From positions 1-52,967 of the forward strand of contig JAWLAT010000033.1 of the NCBI GenBank assembly GCA_041395325.1: a stretch of 52,967 bases of DNA, in the 5' to 3' direction. Shown one piece after another: positions 32,361-41,931 of the stretch. Every line of letters starts with the position of its first letter. Position 1 is the stretch's first letter. The position numbers and the translations under genes were made by a program. The DNA comes from JAWLAT01 sp041395325. Its GTDB lineage: Bacteria > Pseudomonadota > Gammaproteobacteria > Xanthomonadales > SZUA-5. The notes beneath the pieces are model-generated. The model ran no database searches. It was not told the DNA's origin and worked only from the letters and a program-made list of their open reading frames with translations.

Positions 32361-33766
32361 GGCGTGTACTCCGTGATGGCTGCCGACGGCGTGGTGGGTT
32401 TCGCCTCCAGCGATCTCTTCGCTGGGCTCATCGCGGCCGGGAAACCCATACCGAGCCCCTCAAATCGCCCTCGACCGGTGAGCCGCTGCAGTTCCACCCA
32501 CGCGCGCTGGGCATCGACCGCCGCGGCCAGGCGGACGCCCTGCAACTGCAGCCGTTCGGCCTGCAACTGGGCCCACTCCAGATAGCTGCTCGCGCCGGCG
32601 GCGAAGGTTCGGGCGCTCTCGGCCTCGGCCTCACGCAGCAACGGCAGCACGTCGTGGTCAAGCGCTTGCGCCAACGCCACGGCTTCATCGAGCTGCGCCC
32701 AAACTTCGCCCAGCATCGCGTTCAGGCTGAGCACCTGCGCCTCGCGCTCCAGCGCCAGCGTCTCCAGTTCCATCGCCCGGGCGCGAATCGCCGGTGCGGC
32801 GCGGCCAGCCGAACCCAGCGGCAGGCTGAGACTGCCGACCAGGCCCCAGTCATTGCCATCCCCCAGCCAGCGCACCCCCAGCCGCCATTCCAGATCGGCG
32901 CGGGCCTGACCCTGCGCCAGCCGCAAGCGGGCTTCGCGCAGGCGCTCTTCGGCGTCCAGCCGGCGCAGCTGGGGATGCTCGCCAGCGGCCGCCAGCACGG
33001 CGGCTCGGTCGGGCACGACGGGCAAAACACTGAAGTCGACCGGTGCCAACGCCAGCGCTTCCTCTGCGCCGCCCCACAACAGCGCCAGGCGTCGCCGTTC
33101 GGCCTGCGCCTGCCGCCGTGCCTGTGCGGCTTCGGCGAGAGACCGCTGGCGGGCGGCCTGAGCACTGAGGGGCACACTCTTCGACAGCGCGCCCGACCGT
33201 GCCCGCTGGCCGGTCGCCTCGGCCAGCGTGGCCCGTTCAGCGGCGGCCTGCTCGGCCAGATCGGCGCGCGCCGCCGCCGCAGCGGCGTCCAGCCAGCGCA
33301 GCGCCACCTCGCCGAGCAGGTCCAGTTCGCGCGCCTGCAGTTGCGGCAGCAAAAGCTCGCGCTGGCCCTCGGCCACGGCGATTCGCGCCTGGCGCTTGCC
33401 ACCGCGCTCGATCAACGAGCTCAATGCCAGCGTCAGTTCGCTGCCATCCAGTGCACTGGCCGCGCCGGTGCCCAGCCCGTTCTCCAGGTCCAGCTCAAGC
33501 CGCCGCGCCGGTCGCTGGCCAGCATGTTCGATCTCCGCGGCCAGCGTCGCATCGGATTGCGTCAGCGCGCGCAACTCGGGGTGGATCTCGATGACCCGCT
33601 GCAGCGCGGCATCGAGGGTCAATACCGCGTCGCCATCATCGCTCGGGATTGATGCGGTTGGGCGCGTAGTGGTGTTCGTGGGTAGAGCATTGCTGCTCTG
33701 CGCATGGGCACTCACGGCCAGCAGCCAGCCAGCCGCGGCGCACAGCGCCGTCCATTGCCATCTCAT
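32357..33766 (-). CDS. czcC: CzcC-type outer-membrane efflux protein (TolC family)
   Basis: A 469-residue protein with signal peptide (WQWTALCAAAGWLLAVSAHA, then QSS). Long Ala/Leu/Arg-rich helices form the TolC-family alpha-barrel, including LALSSLIERGGKRQARIAVA, a family motif, and WRLGVRWLGDGNDWGLVGSL as a barrel strand region. It should form the outer-membrane channel of the Czc pump. I moved the start to the ATG at 33766, where AGGA lies seven bases upstream and the signal peptide begins; the open frame extends to 33883 without features. It is the first of four overlapping genes (CzcC, CzcB, CzcA, DUF3703). Confidence 0.9.
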   Translation of the reverse strand: MRWQWTALCAAAGWLLAVSAHAQSSNALPTNTTTRPTASIPSDDGDAVLTLDAALQRVIEIHPELRALTQSDATLAAEIEHAGQRPARRLELDLENGLGTGAASALDGSELTLALSSLIERGGKRQARIAVAEGQRELLLPQLQARELDLLGEVALRWLDAAAAAARADLAEQAAAERATLAEATGQRARSGALSKSVPLSAQAARQRSLAEAAQARRQAQAERRRLALLWGGAEEALALAPVDFSVLPVVPDRAAVLAAAGEHPQLRRLDAEERLREARLRLAQGQARADLEWRLGVRWLGDGNDWGLVGSLSLPLGSAGRAAPAIRARAMELETLALEREAQVLSLNAMLGEVWAQLDEAVALAQALDHDVLPLLREAEAESARTFAAGASSYLEWAQLQAERLQLQGVRLAAAVDAQRAWVELQRLTGRGRFEGLGMGFPAAMSPAKRSLEAKPTTPSAAITEYTP

Positions 33767-33939
33767 GGGATTGTCCTGATTCGAAGCGGATTGGGGGCGC
33801 AGCAGCCATCGCCACAAGCCAGCGTGCGACCCCCTGTCACGGGCAGAACGACGGCAAGCCGGCAGGCACCGACCGGGACGCACGTTGGCGTCCAGAACAG
33901 TCGATCAGGCTGTGGATGCGCCCGGGAACGGGCGAGGAA

Positions 33940-34329
33940 TCAGACGATGGGAGGGCGCAGCAACTCGGCTGGCGACCCCGGCAACAGCGGTGCGTCACCG
34001 GTCATGGGCAAGTCGGCACGAGGCGGCGACTGAACTGGCCAATCGACCTGTTGCAGCAAGGCGGCGCCGGGCGCGCAGCAATGCACCAGATGCAGGAAGA
34101 CATGCCAACCGGACTGACCGTCATCGTGGTCATGTGAATGATCGGCAGCCGCACCAGCATGAGTCCCGTCCGCTCCCAAGCCGGCCGCTGCCGTACCCGC
34201 AACCACGTCGGTTTCGAAACCATGGGCTTGTGACAGTGCCAGCAGCACCGGCTGCCAGCACACCGCCAGCAACAGCCAGATGGTCAGCCAGCGGCGCCAG
34301 CGACTGGATGGGTGAGTTCGGGAAGTCAT
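33940..34329 (-). CDS. Small His-rich exported protein upstream of czcC (CzcI/CopL-like position)
   Basis: A 129-residue protein with a hydrophobic N-terminal segment (WLTIWLLLAVCWQPVLLALS), likely a signal peptide. The mature part has HSHDHDDGQSGWHVFLHLVH followed by CC, so a run of His, Asp and paired Cys able to bind metal. Sequence identity to a named family is not clear to me. Czc operons often begin with a small His-rich protein such as CzcI, which suggests a metal-sensing or buffering role. It lies 173 bp upstream of czcC. A GCTAGC-centred inverted repeat (GGATG/CATCC, 34336-34350) just before its ATG may be regulatory. Confidence 0.7.
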   Translation of the reverse strand: MTSRTHPSSRWRRWLTIWLLLAVCWQPVLLALSQAHGFETDVVAGTAAAGLGADGTHAGAAADHSHDHDDGQSGWHVFLHLVHCCAPGAALLQQVDWPVQSPPRADLPMTGDAPLLPGSPAELLRPPIV

Positions 34330-34424
34330 CAGCGCGGATGCTAGCCATCCCGCGTAGCGGACACTATTACGTTGGTGGCTCCCCGATTCGCTTGCCCACG
34401 CGATCTCGCGTCAACCGCGCATCC

Positions 34425-35525
34425 TCAGAACAACTCCCCCTGCGGCGACGGTCGCCGCGGCGGAACGAACTGGCTGCTGTCCAGCGGCAGCTGGCGGGTG
34501 CGGACCAGGCCGTACTTGCGGCAGGCCAGCTTGAAGCGCTGTGCCAGCATGTCGGCGTAGGCACCTTCGCCTCGCATGCGGCTGCCGAAGTTGGGGTCGT
34601 TGTCACGACCGCCGCGCATGGATTGCAGCAGGTTCATCACATGCTCGGCACGCTCGGGCAGATGCAGGGCCAGCCACTCGCGGAAGACCTGCTTGAGCTC
34701 GTGCGGCAGGCGCAGCACCGTGTAGCCGGCGGCCTTCACACCCAGCCCGGCGGCGCGTTCGATGATCTGTTCGATGTCCTTGTCGGTGACGGCAGGAATG
34801 ATCGGCGCCACCAGCACGCCGGTGGGCACGCCCGCCGCCGCCAGCTTGCCCAGCGCCTGCAGGCGCCGGTGCGGGGCGCTGGCGCGCGGTTCCAGTGTGC
34901 TGGCCAGGCGATTGTCGAGCAGTCCCACCGAGATGAAGACCTGCGCCAGACCGCGCTCGGCCATTGGTGCCAGCAGATCCAGATCGCGCTCGACCAGCGC
35001 ATTCTTGGTGACGATGGTCAACGGGTGATGGCACTCGGCCAGCACCTCCAGGACCTGTCGGGTGAGCCGATAGGTCTTCTCGATCGGCTGATAGGGGTCG
35101 GTGTTGGCGCCCAGATTGACCGGCTCGCAGCGGTAGCCGGGTTTGGCCAGTTCGGCCCGCAGCAGCTCGGCCGCATTGGTCTTGGCAAACAACCGGGTCT
35201 CGAAGTCCAGTCCTGGCGAGAGATTCAGATAGGCGTGACTGGGCCGCGCATAGCAGTAGTTGCAGCCGTGTTCGCAGCCGCGATAGGGGTTGATCGACTG
35301 ATTGAAGGGAATGTCTGGCGAGTCGTTCCGGCTGAGGATCCGGCGCGCCCGTTCGATGCTGACCTGGGTGGCCAGTCGGGGCAGCGCATCGTCGTCTTCC
35401 CGATACCAGCCATCGTCCTCGCGGGTGCTGCGCTGCGGTTCAAACCGCCCGACCGGATTGCTCGCCGCCCCGCGCCCCTTGATGCGCTGCGGTCGTTCCA
35501 GATCGTTGGGGTCGTGCGCGGCCAT
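34425..35525 (-). CDS. PA0069-family radical SAM protein
   Basis: A 366-residue protein with Cys84, Cys88 and Cys91 in NPYRGCEHGCNYCYARP, the CxxxCxxC motif that binds the radical-SAM iron-sulfur cluster. VNLGANTDPYQPIEKTYRLT follows, as in the PA0069/Rv2578c family related to spore photoproduct lyase. The N-terminus (KGRGAASNPVGRFE) is also typical of the family. No substrate is known. It sits alone between the metal operon and the lipoprotein gene, about 95 bp from the former. Confidence 0.9.
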   Translation of the reverse strand: MAAHDPNDLERPQRIKGRGAASNPVGRFEPQRSTREDDGWYREDDDALPRLATQVSIERARRILSRNDSPDIPFNQSINPYRGCEHGCNYCYARPSHAYLNLSPGLDFETRLFAKTNAAELLRAELAKPGYRCEPVNLGANTDPYQPIEKTYRLTRQVLEVLAECHHPLTIVTKNALVERDLDLLAPMAERGLAQVFISVGLLDNRLASTLEPRASAPHRRLQALGKLAAAGVPTGVLVAPIIPAVTDKDIEQIIERAAGLGVKAAGYTVLRLPHELKQVFREWLALHLPERAEHVMNLLQSMRGGRDNDPNFGSRMRGEGAYADMLAQRFKLACRKYGLVRTRQLPLDSSQFVPPRRPSPQGELF

Positions 35526-35653
35526 GGCGGCTGATTATGCGGCCGGCCGTCGCAGGGACCGAGACGGTCCCAGTCTTGTCGGTGATCGATTCGGGTTGAG
35601 GACGACGCGTTGAAGGGATATCGCCCATCGCGAATGTCCGTCAGGAATCCACC

Positions 35654-36589
35654 ATGAGAGTCTCCGTTGTCGCCCTTGCTGCGCTCACTGCGCTGCTCAC
35701 CGCCTGCACGCCGCCGGCCCTGGTCAAGTTGCAGGAACCGCTGAACGAGGCCGACAAGGCTGAAGCCGTGTTGCTTTATCTGGAACAGACCGAGGTCGCC
35801 GTCGACGACGTTGATGTGCAGCAGGCGGGCGGTGGTCTGATTGGCGTCCTGATCGAAGGTGCCATCGAGTCGACCAAGACGCGCAATCGCCAGGAGGCCC
35901 TGGCCCCCTTGCGTGACGTCCTGCTGGACTACGACTACGAAGCGCAGCTGATCGCAGCGCTGCGCAACAGTCTGCCCACGGCCATGGTCCGCGCCGACGC
36001 CGGGTTCGAGATCGTGCGCAATGAGCAGGAACTGCACGACTACCTGGGCAAGGTCGTGCCGGCGAACGTTCTGGTGGTCAACACACGCTACGCCTTCGAG
36101 CAGGAGTTCGATGTCGCCTACGTCTTTGCTGCTGTCCAGCTGACCCGCTACGAGAAGGTGCCGGCGCCGAAATCCCGCTCACGACGCAAGCGCAAGGCCA
36201 CCGAAGAGGACAAGCCGCTGGTGCTGCACGCCGGCGCCTATTCGGCCCAGTTCGTGCTGTCCGATCCCTTCGCGCGGCGAAAAATGGGCGCATTCGAAGG
36301 CCATGCCCGGGACCTGTCAGTCCGCACGATGATGGCGTCTTGGTGGCGAGCAACGCCGCATCCGGGGGAACAGGGTGCAGAGATACCTCAAGGTGTGCGG
36401 AACACTACTAGCCGCCCAGCTCGAAGCGCAGCGTCCGCGTCGTCGGCGTGTCAACTGCCTGCCCGTCCACGCGCCCGGGCTCGAAGCGCCAGCGCTGGGC
36501 CGCGCGGATGGCCTCGATGTCGAAAGTGTTCGGCGGTTCGGCGCGAATCACCCGGATGTCGATCGGATTGCCGCTCCGGTCGATGGTGA
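35654..36589 (+). CDS. Putative lipoprotein with a suspect 3' end
   Basis: The first about 220 residues look like a real protein: lipoprotein signal (VALAALTALLTACTPPALV, Cys at the lipobox), then EKADKAEAV-type acidic helices, QAGGGLIGVLIEGAIESTKT, and a mixed beta region to PFARRKMGAFEGHARDL. Beyond about 36320 the frame continues as Arg/Ser/Pro-rich sequence antisense to the TonB-domain gene, with no protein-like pattern. In the third frame the DNA ends at a TAG at 36409-36411, next to the convergent gene's stop, where an end would be expected. This suggests a frameshift near 36300-36330, real or a sequence error. No family is recognised. AGGA lies eight bases before the ATG. Confidence 0.6.
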   Translation: MRVSVVALAALTALLTACTPPALVKLQEPLNEADKAEAVLLYLEQTEVAVDDVDVQQAGGGLIGVLIEGAIESTKTRNRQEALAPLRDVLLDYDYEAQLIAALRNSLPTAMVRADAGFEIVRNEQELHDYLGKVVPANVLVVNTRYAFEQEFDVAYVFAAVQLTRYEKVPAPKSRSRRKRKATEEDKPLVLHAGAYSAQFVLSDPFARRKMGAFEGHARDLSVRTMMASWWRATPHPGEQGAEIPQGVRNTTSRPARSAASASSACQLPARPRARARSASAGPRGWPRCRKCSAVRRESPGCRSDCRSGRW

Positions 36590-37469
36590 ATGCCAGTTCA
36601 ACCTCACCCTCGATGCGTCGCGATCGGGCGCGGGCCGGATAGGTCGGTGCCGCGAAAGCCGTCTGCACCGGCGGCGATTCGACGCTGGACTGGACCGCTG
36701 TCGCCGTCGTTACGCTGCTGGCGGGCACCGATTCTGCTGGCCTGCGGTCGGACGCTGCGGATGATCTGCCTTCCGGAGGCGATGGCAAGCTGTTGCTGCT
36801 GCGGGCGATCGCAGCGATGGCGGGTGTCGCAATGGAGTTGTCATTCGACGGTGCGTTCGCCACGGCGGTGTCGAAAATGGCTGGCGCTGACGCCGTGCTG
36901 ATCACCTCTGACGTTGCCAATTCGGGTGCGGCGCTGGCAGCCGCTCGCAGCGAGTCCAGATCCTGCTTCCGCAACGCCCGAGCGAGCTTCTCGTGCAGCA
37001 GGTCCAGGCTGGCCGACGCATGACCGGTACGCTCCAGCAACGCGATCTGAGCGGCCGCCAGATCCAGATCCTCCCGGTCCAGACTGCCTTCGACCACCTG
37101 CACGGCCAGCGGATAGATTTCCAGCAGGGTCGTCTGCAGCCATGCGGCATCCACTTCCGACGCCTGCAGCTGGATCAACGTGGCGATGGCGTTGTCATCC
37201 AGCGGGCTGAGGATGCGGTTGTCGGCGATCGCCGCCTGCAGTGCGTCACTCAGGAGGCGTCGGTCGGTATTGTCCGATAGGTCCAGCGTGCTGGCCTGGA
37301 CCGGTTGCGGCTGCACGCTCGTCGGCGTCGCTGGCGATCGGAAAGCACCCAGCAACTGTGCAATCACCAGGCTCAACACGAGCAGGCCGGCGACGGCCAA
37401 CAGCCAGATGGGCAGCGCATGTCCGGTGGAATTCGGGACAAGAGGACTTGCAGGCGTTCTGGACGACAT
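36408..37469 (-). CDS. Membrane-anchored protein with a C-terminal TonB domain
   Basis: A 353-residue protein. One membrane helix near the N-terminus (ALPIWLLAVAGLLVLSLVIA) is followed by a helical region (about 60-200) and a Ser/Ala-rich linker. The C-terminal TonB domain has PTYPARARSRRIEGEVELAF, IRVIRAEPPNTFDIEAIRAA and WRFEPGRVDGQAVDTPTTRT. TonB-type domains pass energy to outer-membrane receptors, but the long helical middle region differs from classical TonB, so a GspB-like or periplasmic-spanning role is also possible. No exbB or exbD is in the window. ATG at 37469 is chosen because the membrane helix lies close behind it; the open frame extends to 37622. The leader lacks a good Shine-Dalgarno. 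Confidence 0.78.
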   Translation of the reverse strand: MSSRTPASPLVPNSTGHALPIWLLAVAGLLVLSLVIAQLLGAFRSPATPTSVQPQPVQASTLDLSDNTDRRLLSDALQAAIADNRILSPLDDNAIATLIQLQASEVDAAWLQTTLLEIYPLAVQVVEGSLDREDLDLAAAQIALLERTGHASASLDLLHEKLARALRKQDLDSLRAAASAAPELATSEVISTASAPAIFDTAVANAPSNDNSIATPAIAAIARSSNSLPSPPEGRSSAASDRRPAESVPASSVTTATAVQSSVESPPVQTAFAAPTYPARARSRRIEGEVELAFTIDRSGNPIDIRVIRAEPPNTFDIEAIRAAQRWRFEPGRVDGQAVDTPTTRTLRFELGG

Positions 37470-37685
37470 GGCCGATTCGATGCATCGAAATCGACCACTC
37501 TGCTTGGCAACGGTGACCGGGAAATGACTGCGTCGTGACCGATGCTGCAAGGCAGCAAAGCAAGGCTGAGTCAGACGCTGGCCGGATGATCCATTGAGGC
37601 CATCAGCCAGCTCCGTCGCCAAGTACTGAAAGCAGCACTCGGCGACAGCAGCCAGGTCATGCGCTTACGGGTTCGGCCACCTTCC

Positions 37686-40643
37686 CTAGCGGGCTCCGCA
37701 ACTGGCGCGCAACTGTCGGCTGGCGCCCAGCTCCGCGCCCAGGGTTCGACGCACGGCCCGGTCCAGACTCAGCAAACGCCAATCCATCTGCCCGCAGCCC
37801 ACGGTGCGCAGTGCTGCCACACCGATGGACATCTCTGCGCCCTGTGCTGTCTCCAGACCCGACTGCCCACTCACTTCCGCGATGCTCCAGCGCTCCGCCG
37901 ACAGACGCTGCAGGCGATACCAGCGGCCATCCGGGAGTCCCCACGCTCCTTCACCTGATGCCTCGTCCACGGCGATCCAGTAGTCAACGAGACCATCGGC
38001 GAAATAGACGCGGGTCTCGGCGGTTTGCGGGTTCGACTGCAGGAAGCGCGCTGGCCCTGAGCCGGAAAAATCGCCTTGTGCACGCAGCAGCCAGGCTGGA
38101 CCGGCCAGCGGCAACAGTGACCACTGTTCGGGTCGAGCATCGAGCCAATTAGCCACGCGTGCCAGAACGGGAACGCGCCGATCGAGACTCAGGCTGCGCT
38201 CACTCATGCTTCCGGGCAGCAGATAGTCCCAGCGAGATTGCAGGTGACCCGGACTCGCAGAAGCCTGATCCAGCAGCAGGACCAACGGGTTGGTGGAGCC
38301 CGGACGCAGCGTCGGCAACAAGCCACTGATCTGGTGACCGTCGACGTGCAATCGAGCGTAAGCCAATGTCGTGGGTGTCTGTGCCGTGGCCAGTGCCGGC
38401 AGTTCCGCCACGCCCAACACCACCGTCTGCCCTTGTCTGAACTCGAAGTAGCTTCTGCCATCGGCTCCCGTAGCCACGTTGCGCAGATCGCAGCGACACG
38501 GCAGCCAGACGTGTGCGCGAGGCTGGCTGGCCGAAATTCGCTGGGCCACCGTACCGCTGTCCAAATCGCTCAGGCGCCAGAAATCGGAATCCACAGCGGT
38601 GATCGCCATGAAACCGAACTGCGTGCGGTCATCATTGAAGGCCGGTGTGATCGCCTGCAGTTCGCCACTGGTGAGGCTGTACAGGGCGCGAGAGGGATTG
38701 TCGAGCCCACTCAAGATCACGGCGGAAAAGGGCTCGACCAGCACGCTGGCATCGCTGGCGACCAGTCGCAATCCGGAGTTCGGTAGTTGCAGCTCAGCCG
38801 GCAGCGGAGCGCTCCAGATGCGCTGGCCATCGGCATCGAAACGCTCCAACAATCCACCTGTCGGGGCTGCGGCACCCGCCATCACGGAAGCCAGCACAAC
38901 TCCGCCATCCGGCAGCGGCACGGACGCTCGCCACAAGCGATCGGAGCCCAGCACCTGAGCAATCACCCGCTCGCCGTCGACCAGCAGGGTGCCACCCAGC
39001 AGGCCACGCAGTCCGCCCAGGGACAGGAATCCACTGGGCAAGGGTTCACTGGTGAAACGCTCGATGAAGCCCTGCTCAGTGACCACGCTGCGCACGAGGA
39101 TCGTTTGGCCATTGGCAGGCAACAGATTGAGCACATTCAGCTGCCCTTCGCGGTCACTGCCCAGCGCCACGAAGGGATCCACATCCGAAAACGGCAGCAC
39201 GTGACTGAATGCTCGACCCGTGGGTGCCCTGGGGGCACACAACACCTCATCGGGTCCACTGACAAGCGCGCAGTAGTGCGTGGCCGTGGCGACCGGCGCA
39301 ACAACCACGCGCCGCGGCTGCGAGGACGATGATTCGAAGGTGTATGCCGTGGAAGTCCCGTCGCTGAACTGAACTTGCAGCAGATAGGGAACACCCTGCA
39401 CACCCACCGACCACAGCTCACCCGTGTCCGGATCAATGGTGCCGCGCGAAAAAGGATCCACTGGCGCAGGCAAACGCTGGAGCGCCTCGGCAACCGCCTG
39501 ATTGTCAACGTCGCGGACCTCTACCTGCTGTTCGGTGCCCACAGCGCCCAGCGGTGTGGCCACGATCAACACCTGACTTTGAGTCAGCGGCAGCATCTCA
39601 TCCACCGATGAGATCGGGCCGAGTGAGTTGGTGCGGAAACTCCCTTGAGGATCGAGCCTGCCCAACTTGGGCACCACCCCTCCCAGGCCCAGCAACAGTT
39701 CGCTGCCAGAACGCGCCGAATCCTCGTTGACGGCCAGCCTGCGCAGCGGATCGGCGCCCAGATAGAGCGTGCTGGTCATCGCACCCGTCACATCAAAAGC
39801 ATCCAGGTGGTGTTCACCCTGCGCATTCTCCAGCCCCAGCCAAAGCTGGCCGAGCCAGACCGTCGCCGCAGTCACCGAATCGGCAATCGACAGTCCACCC
39901 GTAGCAAAGCCGTCAGCGGCGCGGAATATGCGCAGATCGCTGGGTCCGTCGGTACTGATCAGGCGCAGGAACAGATGAGAGTCCGAGAACAACGGTGCTG
40001 CGGCTGTCTGTTGAAACCAGTGCTGCCAGCGCGGGTGGCCATCCACCTCCAGTGACAGAGCGCCCACCGAATCCTCGTTACGCACCACCACCAGCCAGCT
40101 GCCGTCGGCCATCACCGCGTGGTCGGTGTGCTGATAGCGCCGCACAGGCAGGCCAGGAATCCGTTCCAGCACATCGGCCTCGGCCGAGAGTCGGAACAGC
40201 TGCCCGTCACAGGCCAGGCTGAATTCGCCTTCGGCGGCGACCACGGGGCCACTGCAGCGACCGGGTAACTGAGCGTCGCCCAGTGCCTTCCCATCCTCAT
40301 CCAGCACCCGGATCTCGGTCGCACATGGCTGCAGTGTGCTGTCGCACAGCCCCAGCGAACCGACAATCAACAGCCGTTCGCGCGGCAGACCGAAGAGTGC
40401 GATTTCATCATACGAAGGAAGGAATGACGGTGCGAAGGCGGGTTCGATCTGGCCGTGGACCAGGCGATGCAGTTGCTGCTGCCCATCCACCAGCCAGTAG
40501 CCTTCCGAGCCGGCCGCCACTGACCTGACTTCAAACGGAGCCGGTACTCGAGCGTCGCTGTAGGCCAGACTCTGCCAGGGTGATTGCGCCCAGCCACCCT
40601 GTGCAAGCAACAGTGAGGCGATGATCAGAATGCAGTTGCGCAC
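37686..40643 (-). CDS. Large exported protein, probable beta-propeller, unknown function
   Basis: A protein of about 985 residues starting at GTG (40643), where GGGAG lies six bases upstream; the signal peptide is RNCILIIASLLLAQGGWAQS. The rest is beta-rich, with repeated short strands ending in Gly/Asp turns and many LLIVGSLG, VLDEDGKAL and WLVVVRNED-like segments. These patterns suggest PQQ-like or kelch-like blades, but no exact repeat consensus is clear. Cysteines are few and partly paired. No family is recognised. A leader with an ATG at 40691 is open but lacks signs of coding. It is probably secreted or periplasmic. The 185 bp upstream of 40692 show nothing definite. Confidence 0.72.
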   Translation of the reverse strand: MRNCILIIASLLLAQGGWAQSPWQSLAYSDARVPAPFEVRSVAAGSEGYWLVDGQQQLHRLVHGQIEPAFAPSFLPSYDEIALFGLPRERLLIVGSLGLCDSTLQPCATEIRVLDEDGKALGDAQLPGRCSGPVVAAEGEFSLACDGQLFRLSAEADVLERIPGLPVRRYQHTDHAVMADGSWLVVVRNEDSVGALSLEVDGHPRWQHWFQQTAAAPLFSDSHLFLRLISTDGPSDLRIFRAADGFATGGLSIADSVTAATVWLGQLWLGLENAQGEHHLDAFDVTGAMTSTLYLGADPLRRLAVNEDSARSGSELLLGLGGVVPKLGRLDPQGSFRTNSLGPISSVDEMLPLTQSQVLIVATPLGAVGTEQQVEVRDVDNQAVAEALQRLPAPVDPFSRGTIDPDTGELWSVGVQGVPYLLQVQFSDGTSTAYTFESSSSQPRRVVVAPVATATHYCALVSGPDEVLCAPRAPTGRAFSHVLPFSDVDPFVALGSDREGQLNVLNLLPANGQTILVRSVVTEQGFIERFTSEPLPSGFLSLGGLRGLLGGTLLVDGERVIAQVLGSDRLWRASVPLPDGGVVLASVMAGAAAPTGGLLERFDADGQRIWSAPLPAELQLPNSGLRLVASDASVLVEPFSAVILSGLDNPSRALYSLTSGELQAITPAFNDDRTQFGFMAITAVDSDFWRLSDLDSGTVAQRISASQPRAHVWLPCRCDLRNVATGADGRSYFEFRQGQTVVLGVAELPALATAQTPTTLAYARLHVDGHQISGLLPTLRPGSTNPLVLLLDQASASPGHLQSRWDYLLPGSMSERSLSLDRRVPVLARVANWLDARPEQWSLLPLAGPAWLLRAQGDFSGSGPARFLQSNPQTAETRVYFADGLVDYWIAVDEASGEGAWGLPDGRWYRLQRLSAERWSIAEVSGQSGLETAQGAEMSIGVAALRTVGCGQMDWRLLSLDRAVRRTLGAELGASRQLRASCGAR

Positions 40644-40876
40644 GGTTGCTCTCCCGGTGATGGCGGAAGCAGCCTGCCGATACCTGGGCAATCACGCAAC
40701 CGTGGCGCTACCAGTTCGCAAAAGCTGCCCGCGAGGCCGCTACGCTGAGCAGCGGATGTGCGACGGCTAAGTCCACCCTTCGCTCTTGCGGGCTGAGTCA
40801 CGAGTCCAAGCGAGGCTTCATGCGCGGCGGGGCGAGTTACCCCTACTCAGCTCGCTCGCCAGCATGTTCGCAGGCG

Positions 40877-41782
40877 TTAGCCTTCCGCGCCGGACTTGCG
40901 CTTGAACACCCGTGACAACAGTCCGGCAATGGCAACTACGATCAACACTGCAAACTTCTTCAGGCTCAGCAGCAGAATGCCGATCTTGGCCAGCAGGCCG
41001 GTCTTGCTGGCGATGCCGCCGGCGATCAGCGCGGCCACGCCATAGGCGGCGACGCGGTCGGAATCGGGGTTGAAATCGGCGTAGCGGGCGCCTTCATCGA
41101 ACTCGGTCCGCGCCAGCAGATCCTGCATGGCCGGGCGGATCACCGGCAGGCTGTGCATCGAGGCCACCGCGCTCATCACCAGCACGCCCTCGCGGCCCAG
41201 CACCCGCACGTCGTAGTTGAGCGTGTGCTCGGCAGCGCCGTTGAAGGCCAGTTCCTTGGCCCAGTAGAGCTTCTTGTCCTGCGCGTCATAGTGCGGTGGC
41301 TCGGCCCAGCCCAGCAGATCCACGGTGCCATAACCGGCTTCCTGCCGCGCCGAATTGGCGTCCGCGGTCTGCTCCTGCATGTCTGCAAGCAGTTCGCTGT
41401 AGTCGATGCCCGCAGCGTCCTCGTCCTCGACGTGGCCGTCGTCCTGATAACTGAGCACCACGGCCCAGGCTTCATCACTGACCAGCGAGACATCGGCCGG
41501 GACGATCATCCCCAGCACGTCGCTGTCCGGCGGGTTGCCCCACAGCTCTTCCAGGACCTTGCGGCCATCGGCCGCATTCAGATAGCGATAGGCGTCACCG
41601 AGCTGCGTGGTGGCCTGTGCGCCGACGATGGCCACCCGCCCCTGCTGGAAGTTCAGCTGCTGCTGGACCTGCTCGGCATAGGCATCAAACTGGGCCTGCA
41701 TTTCGGCCTCGTCGACGGTGGCATCCTCGGCCCAGACGGAGGCTGACAGCAGCACACAGGTGGCGACAAACAGACGCTTCAT
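40877..41782 (-). CDS. DUF2167-domain membrane protein
   Basis: A 301-residue protein with signal peptide MKRLFVATCVLLSASVWAED. The DUF2167 core includes EELWGNPPDSDVLGMIVPAD, DEAWAVVLSYQDDGHVEDED and LLGWAEPPHYDAQDKKLYWA. A C-terminal hydrophobic region (IGILLLSLKKFAVLIVVAIA) probably anchors it in the inner membrane, with a basic end (RVFKRKSGAEG). The family is uncharacterised. ATG at 41782 is preferred to an open frame reaching 42268 because the signal peptide starts here. It is divergent from the TonB-type gene at 41932. Confidence 0.87.
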   Translation of the reverse strand: MKRLFVATCVLLSASVWAEDATVDEAEMQAQFDAYAEQVQQQLNFQQGRVAIVGAQATTQLGDAYRYLNAADGRKVLEELWGNPPDSDVLGMIVPADVSLVSDEAWAVVLSYQDDGHVEDEDAAGIDYSELLADMQEQTADANSARQEAGYGTVDLLGWAEPPHYDAQDKKLYWAKELAFNGAAEHTLNYDVRVLGREGVLVMSAVASMHSLPVIRPAMQDLLARTEFDEGARYADFNPDSDRVAAYGVAALIAGGIASKTGLLAKIGILLLSLKKFAVLIVVAIAGLLSRVFKRKSGAEG

Positions 41783-41931
41783 GGCAATGATTTGGGCAGG
41801 GGCGGTGGCGCACCCTAGCGGTAGTTCAGCCATCACGCAGTTGCGCTGAATCTTGCGGTTCCGGCAGAAATTCACTGGCCATTCAATTTTCCAACCCCAG
41901 CCTGAACCGTGACTTCTGGCAGGGGGATGAA

